Source of the DNA: Todiramphus chloris collaris | Taxonomy: Eukaryota; Chordata; Aves; Coraciiformes; Alcedinidae | Length of the DNA: 64,000 nucleotides | Direction of reading: 5' to 3' | NCBI GenBank assembly: GCA_025345505.1 | Contig: JANVCC010000021.1 | Coordinates: 27,087,208 to 27,151,207, forward strand | Part shown: positions 28,150 to 40,073 of the stretch, piece by piece | Position numbering within the stretch: the first letter of the stretch is position 1 | How the letters are laid out: each line of letters starts with the position of its first letter | The notes under the pieces: model-generated | Told to the model about the DNA's origin: nothing | Seen by the model: only the letters and a program-made list of their open reading frames with translations | The model's database searches: none | Position numbers and translations under genes: made by a program

Positions 28150-28172
28150 CTGCGCTGCGCTGCGCTGCGCTG
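28150..28172. repeat. CTGCG tandem repeat at gap edge
   Basis: Four copies of the 5-mer CTGCG plus a partial copy begin at the first base after the N gap. The array may continue into the gap and may have contributed to the assembly break. Confidence 0.9.
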
Positions 28173-30397
28173 TCCGCCCCCGCTCCGCCGCTCCCGCCGC
28201 TCTTGCGCCTCCCGTCAGCGGCGGCGAGGACGCGGGTGGGATCCCCTCCCACTCCGGCAGCCCGAGCGCCGCGCACACGCAGACGGCGGGAACAAAGAGC
28301 CGCCCGGCTCCCCCGCCATCCGCCCCGGGGAAGGGCGGCGGGGACCTCCGCGGATAGCCCCGGGGGGGGCGTTTCAGCGCGGTGCTTTAAACAAAGGTGC
28401 CTTCCCCCCACCCCAGGCGCGGGTTGGATCTCGCCCAGGACGCCGCTCCTCTCGTGAGCCGTGCAATTAGAGCCTGGTCGTGTCAGGGTTGTAATTATGC
28501 AGATTGGAAGTGTGATGGGAATGGGAATCACAAATAGAGGCTTTGTTGGGCTTGAAAGGAACGAATTCAGCCAAATGCAGCCGTTTGTGGGTTTGAAACG
28601 TGCTGATTCTAGGAGTTTTGATTCACAGCGAGGAAAGCGACGTATTTTTGACGATGCTTTGCTGGTGAAGCAAGAAGACTGAACCAAACGTAGTAGAAAA
28701 CTACATAACTACATAATTACTTATGTATAGGAGAACCCCTGAGATGAAAGATGCCCTCGTGTTGAAATTACTTCCTTTAACACAGTCCGGATACATAGAT
28801 GGGTTTGTAATGTTCAAGCCTTTGAGAAAGAACATTCACTCGTGGTAGTGCTTTTACATTGTCCTTCACTGCCTGATACTGAACAGAACCATTACTTGTG
28901 TCCCTCCCATCTAGCAGGTGAGCAGAGATTCGGGTTTGCCCAAGGCAGCTCAGACATCATATCCCTCTTTGGGTTCATTTTCCCTACCTACAGCTACAGG
29001 AGACAATGTCCTAAGTTACTCTCTTGAAGACCCCTAAAGCTAAGACTCTAAAAGGAATAAGCAACACATCTCCAGGAAGTGTGTAAGTTGCTTACTACCC
29101 ACTAATAATAACTACCAGTCGGTCACTACCCAATTCTTGAGCATCAGCTTTTGGCAGAGGAGTAGCAATAACAGCTACTCACTGCTTCATCATTGTCTCA
29201 GGTTTCTTATGTATGGAGGAACAGACACTAATTCTCTGTTCAGGGCATATGTCAACTTTGAAGTCATACAGCCTGTCACAGTTTTCTGTTCAGAGTCAGG
29301 AAACTTTCTTCTGCACGTGCACAGGACAAGGGTGCTATTGTTGTTAGTCTTTTAAGCACTCTTCCAGTGCAAATAATAACCAGTACTACAAGAATGACTG
29401 GAAAGGAAGATAGAGCAGGGCACAAAGCATCGGCTTCCAGATAATGTAACTTTTGTCACTGAAGAGAATACGTACAGCCTCCAGTGTACTACACTGCAAC
29501 CAGATAGCGCTTAATCCAAAACTTTTGTTTGGTCTCACCCGTCTGTTTGGACGAAAGAAGTGGAAAAATGTTGAGAGTGTAAAAATTGGCCCCAGTTCTG
29601 CCATGTGTCATCAGAGTGAGTAACATAATCCAGTGTTCACTACTACAGACAGCTGTCATTTTTATTCCCATATGTCAAAGAAAAACCGAGTTTCTACATG
29701 TTTAGTCTCAGGCAAAAAGCATATCCCTCGGGTTGTTATCACTAATAATGGTACTAGCCTTAATTCTTAGAAATGCATATGCTAATCCAGTAAGATTGCA
29801 AAGTGATAAAAAAAAAAAAAAAAAATTATCAGCGTAATACCAAGCAACACCATGGAAACGTGTGTCCTCAGTTATGAGTAAAAGTAGTTGCAAGTTTTCA
29901 ACCACCTTCCACTGTTTGTGCTGCCTACGCAAATGTTGCGTACAGACGCTTGTTCCAGAACTGAGTTCCCAAGGAGAAAAATCTCAGGACTGAGCACAGT
30001 GCCCTAGCATGGGTACAAAAGCTTTTCCAGGCAGTTCAGGTGAATTGAGCACAGGCAGAATCAGGCTCATTATGTCATGTCCCCAAGGAAATGGTCCAGA
30101 AGGTCGCCTCTTCCTTGAGTGAGGCTGGTTTGAGCCCAGTTTCCATCCAGCACTATGGGTAGAAAACAGCTTAAACTGCGCACACTTCAACTACCATGCT
30201 CACAGTCAGTATAAGACCAGGTCTTTTTTTCCAGGCGTTTCCTGGACAGATGGATCTAGTAAAGGGTAAAAATGCTTTTCATTGTGTTATATTTGTTGAC
30301 GTATTTTAAATGTATATGTAATTTCACTAACATACAATTTCACTAACAGTGACCTTCGTAAGCTCTTTAGAAACCACAATGAAGACATTCTAGTCCC

Positions 30398-30422
<25 letters not shown>
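30398..30422 (+). repeat. Poly-T (25)
   Basis: Uninterrupted run of 25 T in the intergenic spacer. Confidence 0.97.
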
Positions 30423-30428
<6 letters not shown>

Positions 30429-30894
30429 TTGCTAAAATGTGTTTAATACCAACCCCAAACATCCTAACGTGCCTATGAAACCTGTTATTCCTGGAATTGA
30501 GAAAATGTACACCCTAAATCAGTAGAGATCTACTGTAGGATGCTACTTATGTGTAATCCTGTAGTAGAAATTTCTGATTTAGTGTGGGATCCCAATGCAG
30601 AGAACAAAGAAGCAGGAAGTCTACAAATCCCATCTGCTCTTCTCTGATAATAAGCCTGTTGCTTTATGCTGCAATAGCTGCAGGCTGGACCTGCCTTTCA
30701 GGCAAGCCAGTCAAGAATTAATTGCAGTAATCCAGTCTGGGCTATACAAAAGATGTATTACAGTAAGGTCAGAGCACAGACGGTAAACTCCAATTCTGGT
30801 GAGATTATTTTAAAGTGAAGTTCCATTCTGAAAAAAAAGACTGTGCAAGTAGTTTAAAAAAAACAGAGCCACTACTATGCCAGCAGAAGTTCAC

Positions 30895-31430
30895 CTAATC
30901 CAGTATTCTGTCTTTAACAAAGGCTTTGTAGCTTCATAAGGAAAATATCTCAGAAACGAGAAAAATACTGTGGGATTTTCTCCAGCATTCAGAAGTCGCC
31001 GAATTGGGACATCTGGTCCGTTTATTTTTGATAGCCACCAATGTGTCATAATATTACATTCACCGAGCCCCATTTTTAAACCATTTAGACATTAGGTCTC
31101 TACAACACCCTGTGGCAATTAATGCTGCAATTTAATTATGTATTGTAAGAAAACCTACTTCCTATTATCTACTTTAAATCTGCTGCCTAGTAATTTAATT
31201 GAGTGTCCCTAAGTTCTGGTTTTCTGAGAGAGACAGGATGATTAATCATTCTCTATTCAGCTTCTGGTTTTTATGACCATATAAAGCTCAGTTACTTCTC
31301 TTCCAAGCTGACAAGCCCTAATTTATATGGCTTTGCCCCCACAAAAGTTGGGTTGAACCTCCCATTGTTTCTTGTCTTCCTTCATAATGAGACCTGAATT
31401 TTCTAACCCATTGTTTCCCTTATTCTAATA
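30895..31430 (-). mobile_element. Ancient amniote CR1-like LINE fragment
   Basis: Blocks such as ATTAGGTCTCTACAACACC, AATTAATTGAGTGTCCCTAA and TATAAAGCTCAGTTACTTCT match an old CR1 family common in turtles and crocodilians, as I recall it. The copy is heavily diverged and has no usable frame. The boundaries are approximate. Confidence 0.55.
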
Positions 31431-31699
31431 CTCCATGTTTTCTTACATCATAAGCTTAGGGAAAGACTGTGACAAAAAAAAATCTTGTAAATCCAACTAT
31501 GCTTCGTTAAAGGAATCAGCTTAACCAAAAGCTTATTGGCTCCTTCAGAAACACTAATATATTCATGAGCATACCTTGCTTTTAAAAAGCTGTATGGACT
31601 CTCCTCCAATGTATCATACATATCCAGATGTCTCTGTATTCTGTTATTTATTATAATTTGTACAGATTGGCTTGATAGAAAATCCAACTAACTGAAATG

Positions 31700-32000
31700 C
31701 AGCTCCCCAGAGCAGCTTTCATGTTTTTTCAAGACTGATGTCCCAGCTGATGCTTCCAATTCATTTGGCACAAAGCCTACTTTGAATGATAGGGTAAATG
31801 TCTGTGAGAAGTTCAACAATATCATGCTTGAACTGCCATAGAGTTTTTGCATAGATGTTATCCAGTCCTAGCAATTTGTTATTATTAAATTCATAAATTC
31901 GCTCTAAAATGTTCGAGCAATTAATTTGCCTGGAGTTACAGCATGGGTTCTTCAGTCTTCATGTCTCTTGCAAATATTTTGACTTCCTAGCTGTTGCTAA
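31700..32000 (-). mobile_element. Possible further ancient LINE fragment
   Basis: The stretch ATAGATGTTATCCAGTCC followed by a TTATTATTAAATTCATAAAT block recalls the internal part of old CR1/L3-type LINEs. It lies directly upstream, in element orientation, of the 30895-31430 fragment, so both may be remnants of one insertion. This is from memory of the consensus only. Confidence 0.3.
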
Positions 32001-34600
32001 TTTCCTGCTAAATGACTTTCTCTCTTTTTTTTTTGTTTTTTTTTGTTTTTTAATATCATTTCCTTTTTTAAACTACCATGATTACTTCTGTCTTTTTCTT
32101 TATCTAATTAATTTAAATTGAAGTACATTGTAATTGCTATTAGAATAAATTCTTTATAGGACCAAATCCAAAACTGCATCCAAAGATACTGTCTGTGCAT
32201 TGAACTTAAAGTCTGCTAGTTTGTAGATCCAGACAGATCTGTATATGACAGCTCTAATTTAAAGCATAGTTATTTTATTTTAAATCATCAATTCCATAAC
32301 AAATCTCTCTGACTTTCAAATACATTAATCCCTTCCCTTCTTCCCCTCCTTACAGGCAGAAAGCATCAGACTGAATCTTACAAATCAGGATCTATTGTTT
32401 CTTTCTAATGAGTCTTCATTAGGAACAAAGACTAATTATGCTTCCAAAGAAGCTTGAACATTTGCATTGTCTCCAGTATACAAATATGCTGGAGAATATA
32501 ATTTGGTTCACAGAACCTTACCACTAATGAATAAGAAAGGGAAGGTAAAGGGGGAGATGTGGAGTTCAAGGTTGTTAATAAATGAGCTAATAATATTAAA
32601 GAGTTTTTAATAGCAGATAGGCTGCTTGAGTGTAAAATGCTGAAGATCATAATGACAGAAATACAGCTTCTCTCCAGGAAGCTAAAAATCCATGACACAC
32701 TTTTAGTCAAGAATCCAGATTTCAGCTTTGTTTGTCTTCAGGGAACAGTGACTGTTAACACAGGAAAAATGCCTTATTTCATGGTAACATGAGTATACTG
32801 GAGTATTCAACTAATTTTGGTAATTTTTGGGGTTTTTTTTTCTTTATTTTGTCTTCTGTCATCTTTAATTTTGTCTATCTGCTTATAGTTGGAGAAGCAG
32901 ATTCAAGAAATTCATCAGCTTTACAATAAAGTGGAAAAAAAATTGCTATCCACTATCCACTAGCAACTCCATCAAATGGATAATTAAGTGATTTTTGCAT
33001 TTTGTAAAATTTTAGTGAGTATAGGCCAACAGACTGAATGTTTTATGATGCTGTGAAATGGTTTAGAAGTTACAGTGTTAAAAAAGTAACCAGCAAAATG
33101 CTTAGCATTGCTTAGGTGACATATCTAGGAAAAATTAAATATTACAAAACCCCTCAGTCCAGCAGTAAATATGTTTTCTTAGAAGGCACATCTGGGCTGC
33201 ACTGATACCATGTCAAATAAGCATGGAAAGTTTGCAGTTCCTTGGAAGGTTTTTCTTGTGTCCAAGTAGGTGTGTTAAATTTTCAGATGGGAAATGGTTT
33301 CAAAAAACAAGTACCTGAACTTTCATCCAAATTCAGTTTGATCAAGCAAAGATGTTTGCTGGATACCCAGAAGTGCCCATGTAATTTTTTTTGTGTTGTT
33401 TTTCTTTCCCCTGTCAGAAGGCATCTAAAAAAGACCTAGCATGCAAAAAAATATCTATATCCCACTCAATCACAAAAGAGACAATAAATGATAAAGACAC
33501 CTAGAGGGAAATCAAGGTACAGTTAGAAAACCTAAATCCAAATGCATTTTCCTGACTCTCTTTTCCATGTACTATATAACTTGCAGAGTACTTGAAATCT
33601 TTCCTGCAACAGATCATTAGACTAGCATTAAAACCTTTGCAATTCCTCCTGCCTCTCCTGGATCCAGGTAGTGATGTATCTACCAATCTTTCTGCCTCTG
33701 GGTCCCTTTTGTCCATTCTGAAGGTGTACAGTCAGTGTCAGACACGCCTCCAAGGCTGGAAGAGAGCTGCTTTATAATTGATGCTTTCTGGGACAACCTG
33801 GAAATAGAAGAAATGGGATGCAGCAAAGGCATTTCTTGAGTACATTCCCTGGATTGTTGAAGGGTATATGAACTGTGGTATAACAAAAAGAGCATATTCT
33901 TAGCCAGATCTTTTCCTTGTGTTGGTTCCAAGTTCATTATGAGAAGCAAAGTCTGTGCTACCTCTACTACCCTGTGTTTCATTTGTGTTCCTACTGGTGA
34001 GATCCTGATTCTGAATTAGAAGGCAGAGGAGTTTTTAAACGGTCTTGGTGATCTCCAAGTTAAAAACCAGAAACCAGAGTTCTCAAAGCATGTGTTCTCC
34101 TCTGACTCTCTGGGATGTCTCACACTAGAGACTAGACTCCTTCCCTGCTTTCCTCCTTCAGCTTTCCACAGATGTCATTCATGTCAAGACTGGTACACGT
34201 GCTCCCATGGAGAATTTTGTTGTGAGAAAACTGGTGTTTTGATGCAAAAAAGCTTTACTGTTACTTTTAGTTATCTGATCGTTTGGTATATGAATAAAAG
34301 CAACATTCAAATGCATTATCAACTGTAGAAACAAAGAGTGTGCAAATGCATCATCATTCATTTACTTCCATAGATTTCCCAAATATTAGTATTTTAAGTA
34401 TTTGGCTATTTGAGCTTACAGTGACACCAGTATGATTTCCAAGACTTGAACCAAATATGAGGATAACATAAATCAGAGTTCCATGGGTGGAAACTCCCTA
34501 GAGGAACCAGGAAACATGAAGATAAACCAGTGTTTTCTGGAATATTCATCTTACCATCACGTCTGACTATTGATTTCAATGGCACCATTATTTATGGCAA

Positions 34601-35189
34601 CACAGAATCACAGAATTACTGAGGCTGGAAAAGACCTCTGAGATCATCAAGTCCAGCCTGTGACCCAACACCACCACATCAGCTAGACCATAGCACTCAG
34701 TGCCACATTCAGCCTTGCTTTAAACGCATCCAGGGGTGGTGACTCCACCACCTCCCTGGGCAGCCATTCCAATGTCTGATCACCCTCTCTGTCAGGCAGT
34801 GCTTCCTGATATCCAACCTAAACCTCCCCTGGTGCAGCTTCAGGCCATTCCCTCTCATCTTGTCACTAGTTGCCTGGGAGAAGAGCCTGATCCCTCCTGA
34901 CTACAACCTCCCTTCAGGTAGTTGTTGAGAGTAACAAGGTGCCCCCTGAGTCTCCTCCAGGCTAAACAACTCCAGCTCCCTCAGCCTCTCCTCATAAGAC
35001 TTTCCCTCCAGTCCCTTCCCCAGCCCCGTTGCTCTCCTCTGGACCCGCTCCAGCACCACAAGATCCTTCTTGAAGTGAGGGGCCCAGAACTGTGCACAGT
35101 ACTTGAGGTGAGGCCTCACCAGTGCTGAGTACAGGGGGAGAATCACACCCCTAGTTCTGCTGGCCACACTATTCCTGATACAAGCCACT
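34601..35189 (-). mobile_element. CR1 LINE, 5'-truncated
   Basis: The plus strand starts CACAGAATCACAGAATTACT and continues through the typical CR1 3' region (GAGATCATCAAGTCCAGCCT). The minus frame includes [16 protein letters not shown] and [16 protein letters not shown]. It lies in the spacer between SCEL and SLAIN1. Frameshifts separate the conserved blocks. Confidence 0.95.
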
Positions 35190-35400
35190 ATTACTTTTAA
35201 GATGCCTGTCCCTGCTTTTCAAAGTCACTGATTCTACTTGTCCTTAAATGGCTTATTTGCATAATGCTTCCATCTTTTTCTTACGCTTTTCTCATATTCC
35301 TGCTTCTTTTGGGTATTTTGACATGTGACACTATTTCCCCCCACCCCCCAGTTAGGAAAAATGATTGAATGCCAGAAACGCTTTCCCTTTTCTTTCCAGA

Positions 35401-35507
35401 ATTGGTTCTGGTTTGGTTTGGGGTTTTTTGGCTTGGGGGTTTTTAGCTTGTTTTTTTTTTTTCCTTTTTTTTTTTTTTTTTTTTTTTGTGGGTTTTTTTT
35501 CTCTTAG
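35401..35507 (+). repeat. T/G-rich low-complexity tract
   Basis: The run of T, broken by G clusters (GGTTTGGGG, GGGGG), is followed by about 25 consecutive T. Its composition is like the 18901 tract. It lies about 200 bases beyond the truncated 5' end of the 34601 CR1. Confidence 0.9.
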
Positions 35508-36516
35508 GTAGTTTTAAAATGTTGGCTTCCCGTTGTTTTGACCACAATAGCTGTCTAAGCTCCTTAAACAGATGTCTGATGACTGCACAGTAATGCCAAG
35601 ACTCAAACAAGTGCTTTTGGCATGATTATACTCAGATATTGATTCTAACAGGACAAAACCGACCAGTTTTAAATCTTGGCACAGGCTATCAGACTATAGC
35701 TGTCAATTTATAACTGACACAGTTATTAAAAGCTCCACGGAAAAGAGTACATTTAAAAGCAGCTTGCGTAGAAAGGGAGATGAAATTTGAATTTTTCTGG
35801 AGCCACTTCCACAGGTGCAGCAGTATCACCCAGAGCTGTGTTGAGCACTGCACAAACAGAAGGAGTTAGTTCCCGTCTAAAGGAGCTCAAGAGACTGGAA
35901 AAGCAAAGATGATACTGATGCTTAGAAGAGATCATCACATGAAGACATTTCTAGTGCTCTCAGAAAAAAATCCCCAAACTTCCACTCCCTCACCATCCTA
36001 CTGCAGCCAAATCTGAATGCAGACAATTCCCGTGGTGTTGCTAGAAAGGATCATGGCATTAACAGAGATAAACAGAGAATCATTCAAACTGCTTTTAATT
36101 ATGAATTAGACGACTCGAATGAGATGGAAAATTTCCAGGACCTAGTCTGTGCTGCCAGGACTGTCTCTGTATTTTCTATTCAGCAGTCATTCCTGAGGGG
36201 TCAACAGGCACACAGTGAAAGTGCAGGCAGTGCAGCTATCCTATGGGCCATAAGGATCCACCTGGCACAGGTCAGGGAACATATATTTTACTCCACACGC
36301 CAGCCTGTTTCACTGCGTTACATGACTCAGTTAAAGCATAGGTAAACTGGGGGAGAAATAGAACTTGATCATCCCATTTTCTGGGAGTGATCTGTTCAAA
36401 GACAATAACACCACCTCCATGATTTTAAAAGGCTGTAGTTATCAGGAGATTTTTGAGGAGGTCTGATCTTAGCAGTGCGTTGCCAAATGCGTTTTGAGAA
36501 TATCTGTAGATTCTTA

Positions 36517-36577
36517 TCCCTGTTTCTAAGGAGAAGGAATGTTTTATGTCCCTGTTTCTAAGAAGGAATGTTTCTAA
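36517..36577 (+). repeat. Local tandem duplication, period 32 bp
   Basis: TCCCTGTTTCTAAG begins at 36517 and again at 36549. Each copy continues with a variant of AAGGAATGTTT. The second copy lacks three bases (GAG) relative to the first. Confidence 0.85.
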
Positions 36578-38831
36578 GTCTCAGTTTTACTGATGCAGGA
36601 GATTAGGGTGGAGTTGCTCAAACCAGGCAAAGCACAGAATAGGACAGGAGGCCTTTGAAGTCAAAGAAGGAAATACCTCATGAGTTTAAGACCTCGGTGA
36701 TTCTGCATCTGTTAAGAATCTAAATAGAACTATTTTGGTCAACAATTTCAGGCTTTGCCACATCAGACCTAAGTATTAAGTGTCTTTATCCTTTGTCTTT
36801 ATGGAACGAAGGATGTCTCTGTTGTTATGCTGCTGTGAATAAAAACAAGGCATTTTTGTGCAGCAGAAAAAGAGGCTACATTTCTCCCTGGTAGTCTGAT
36901 ACCAACTCGACTGGAAGCTAAAACCACCTCCTGGTGTAACAAAGTAGATACAGCGAGCAACATGCAAGTATGATCAGAAAGCAAAACCAACCAGGAAAGT
37001 GGATGCTTTTCATCCTAAACAAGAGGATTATTCTAAAGTATCAAGGCAGGCAAGTAGAGTAGCAGAGTTCTGACTTGTACATGTGTTCTGAGCAAAGAAA
37101 CTGAACACATGGAACTATCTCAACACAACACACATCTCCATACCAAGAAACAAGTAATAGAGCTGACTTACTGAACAAAAGCAAAGGCCCGCTGATGTTG
37201 ACCAGGTCTTTACAAACCTAGCTAAGGAGAGTCTGTGAAGTAACAGAGAGCATGTCTTGCCAAACTCAAGAAGTTTCTTTCATCAGGAAGATGATGAGAG
37301 GACAATATTACAGATGTTTGTTAACTTGTGTCAAGCACTCTTAGGGAGCCGAGTGTGCTGTAAGAACCCACACAGGATACATCAGAATGTATTAATACAG
37401 CAAAGCTAATCTTGTGACGCTCCTCTTTCTTGTAAATATCAGTAGCTTCAAAGCCATCTACATATTTAAATACATCAATATATATGTATTATTTCACTCC
37501 TTTCCTCTTATTGCTTGATTCTTCCCCCTGTAGAGCTATGCCCTGGCTTTGTAAAATAAAGTATCCATAACACACTGAAAAAATGGGCCTGATGAATCAC
37601 AAAACCCCACATAATTTAGTACACCATTACTCAGTACAGCTTTTCAGTATAATTTAATACATTATTGAAGATAACACGTTCATTAAAACAGCTGCCAGAA
37701 AACTGTTCATTTGGATTGTTTCATGGAAGCGCTAGTCAAAGACAAATAAAACACCACATGCTAATGATATGCAGAAAGGACAAAAAACAATTAAGTTTTG
37801 ATACATTGGTATTGAGATGTTAATATGATTTTTTTTTTTTTAATGAGTACTGCCTTGAGGGCTTTTATATGGTAAGTATCAAGCATCACAAAAACGATGT
37901 TTCTTTTCAGCAAACTTACAACATATAATAAAAAATGACAAAAAAACACATGGCAAAATTGCCAGGGCTGTTCAGCAAGGCTGAATTAATGAGCACAGAA
38001 TTATTATTTATTGTTTCTTATTGCTGCTTCTCTGTCAGTGAGCATTTAAGTAGCAGATATTTGGTTGTAGTCCTGGTCTTTAGTGGGGTGAACAAAAATA
38101 GCTCATGCCTTCAGACACTGGGAAGCCCTGGATTCTAATCTGCTCTCTCAAAGGAATATCTATCGTCTTCCTTTGTAACTGAGCCTTAGCAATAACTGTT
38201 GGCTTCTGAACAGGACCCCAATATTAAAATTTCACCATTACTTTTCTCCACCTGTTGTGCATGTCTTATTGCTTCCTGGTGAAGCACACGGTAAGAACAA
38301 GTGTAATTTTACTAGAATGTATCATCACCAAGAGACACACACCAGAAAAAAAACCACATCTATAATAACAGGTTTATTAAAGCTATTAATTCATAAGACA
38401 TTTTAATTAAATTAATACAACAAACTATCTACTGTTTCATGACTCCTTTGCACATCAGTCTGAACATCCTTTAAGTCAGGCAAGACAGATTCCATCACTA
38501 TTCAGCTGTGGGCCCAATGGTTTAAATTCCACAGACATCCATACCTCCTGTTCCCACTACTGAATATGCAGACAAGGAAAGTTTGTCTGGGATAGGCATT
38601 CAACTATCTAATATTAGTCTATGGCTTTGGTGTTTTTCATCCATCTAAGCTCTTGCTCAGGTGTAACAGTCTCCAAGCACTCTAACTCTGTCATGCTCAT
38701 GTCCTTTTAAGAAGACCTTTTAAGCTGAGATGTAAGGGAGAAAAACTAGTTCTGAATAACCATGATCTGAAACATATCATGGCAGAGACTTGTAGTCATC
38801 ACCTTTGTTTGTCCAGTAAACTTCTGATCTA

Positions 38832-38837
38832 TTTATT
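38832..38837 (-). terminator. SCEL: Candidate SCEL polyadenylation signal
   Basis: This is the nearest AATAAA that I see on the minus strand downstream of the SCEL stop codon, about 1.2 kb away. A second AATAAA lies near 38377. AATAAA is frequent in AT-rich DNA, so either copy could be chance. Confidence 0.3.
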
Positions 38838-40056
38838 ATTTTAGGCAAATAAAGCAGGTAATTATTGAGTGTTGAAGAAACATAACAAAGCATGAACTCG
38901 TCCTTCAGTTTCTATACTTCAATACACAGACACTGTCCAAAAGAAAAAAAAAAATGCTTTCAGTGTAGTCTCAAAGGAAAGAGTTTATCTGGCCTAAAGT
39001 AGCTGTCTAGAAATCTGAACTATTCACTCCAGGATCCTTTGCAAACTGTGGAAAGTAAGATGTACATTCAGAGCATGGTTAACATCACGGTGAAATAGAG
39101 GTTTGAAGTCTGACCAATTGAATCACTTCCTAAATATGTCTGAATGTGTCTAATTCCTAAATATGTGTCTAACAGAACAGATCAAGTAACTTAGAAGTAA
39201 ATGTCTACAATGTAGGTGCTTGAATTTAAGTGAGATGAATCCATCCAAGGTGATTAGTCAGCTTAATAAAGTAGGAAAGATAAATACAACAGTGTAACAT
39301 CATGCAAAGTACATATTTTGTGATTTCCTGGCAACTATTAAGTGTGTAGTGCTTAAAAAAATGGTAGTACAGTAGTTACCAGAATTACAAACATGGAGTG
39401 GAATAATTCTAATTAAAACTTTCTAAATATTTTTGTCTAGAATCCCTCTGAAGTAATAGACAAACATTTTCCAAAGATGATTTGTTTCATCTTGAAGTTA
39501 TTTACGTTACTTGGAAAGAATCTTCCTCTGGAGATTGATGTCTCTCCTCAAATGTAGAGAGTGAACCCACCTCACTCTGAAAACAGTAGTTTAAACTGAA
39601 CTGCTGACATTTAAATGACTAATTGTTGATTAGATTAGTAATTGTTGATGAGATTAATCCCATTCATACTATATAAAGATAACAGATTTTTCCATCCGAG
39701 GAGGTGTGTTTTCAGTAAAGAGAATACAGCCTCTTCAAAACTCATGTGTAAGTATGTCCTTTTGTTCAGAAATTTTCAATAAGTTATCATTAGTTTTACA
39801 TGCAGTTTAGCAGTTTCACAGAGCTGATTAATATACTGAACAATATCTTGGTTTGCTTCCTGGAATGTGTGTATGAAAAGGCATCTAAATTCTCATTAAA
39901 TTAATTCTGTTGGGAGCCATGCAGCAGGACTGCATTTAGAGTATTAGTTCCTAGCAATAAAAATGAATAATTTCCCATGATAGTTTGAATTAACAGTCCA
40001 ATACGCTTAACTAAACACTAGTGGAACTTCTTTATCATGCCTTCCGTGTGTCAAAA

Positions 40057-40073
40057 TTAGTAGATCCATTTTT
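40057..40073 (-). CDS. SCEL: SCEL terminal coding exon (17 nt plus 3' UTR)
   Basis: After the acceptor CTTGCAG, 17 bases complete a GAA codon and encode KWIY followed by TAA. The tail EKWIY resembles the short KWI-containing end of mammalian sciellin, and the one-base phase carried from 41070 fits exactly. The exon continues as 3' UTR; its end is not fixed. The intron between this exon and the LIM exon is 996 bases. Confidence 0.82.

Larger units (their letters stand above)
27040..28450. promoter_or_regulatory. SLAIN1: CpG island and likely SLAIN1 promoter
   Basis: GC-rich, CpG-dense sequence begins abruptly near 27040 and ends near 28450, in an otherwise AT-rich, CpG-poor window. It spans the visible SLAIN1 exon 1, and a GC box (GGGGCGGGGG, 27081-27090) lies on its intronic side. 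The transcription start of SLAIN1 should lie in the N gap or in 28150-28450. No TATA box was recognised. Confidence 0.8.
28451..40056. other. Intergenic spacer and SCEL 3' flank
   Basis: This stretch between the SCEL stop codon and the SLAIN1 CpG island contains no supported gene. Its contents are the old LINE material at 30895-32000, the CR1 at 34601-35189, T-rich tracts, the 32-bp duplication at 36517 and the presumed SCEL 3' UTR in its right part. Confidence 0.7.

Noticed and set aside
27263..28687. Long minus-strand and plus-strand frames across the CpG island
   Set aside because: Their length comes from the 400 N. Only the minus frame from 27749 to 27411 matches a known protein; the plus-strand frames are GC-rich shadows.
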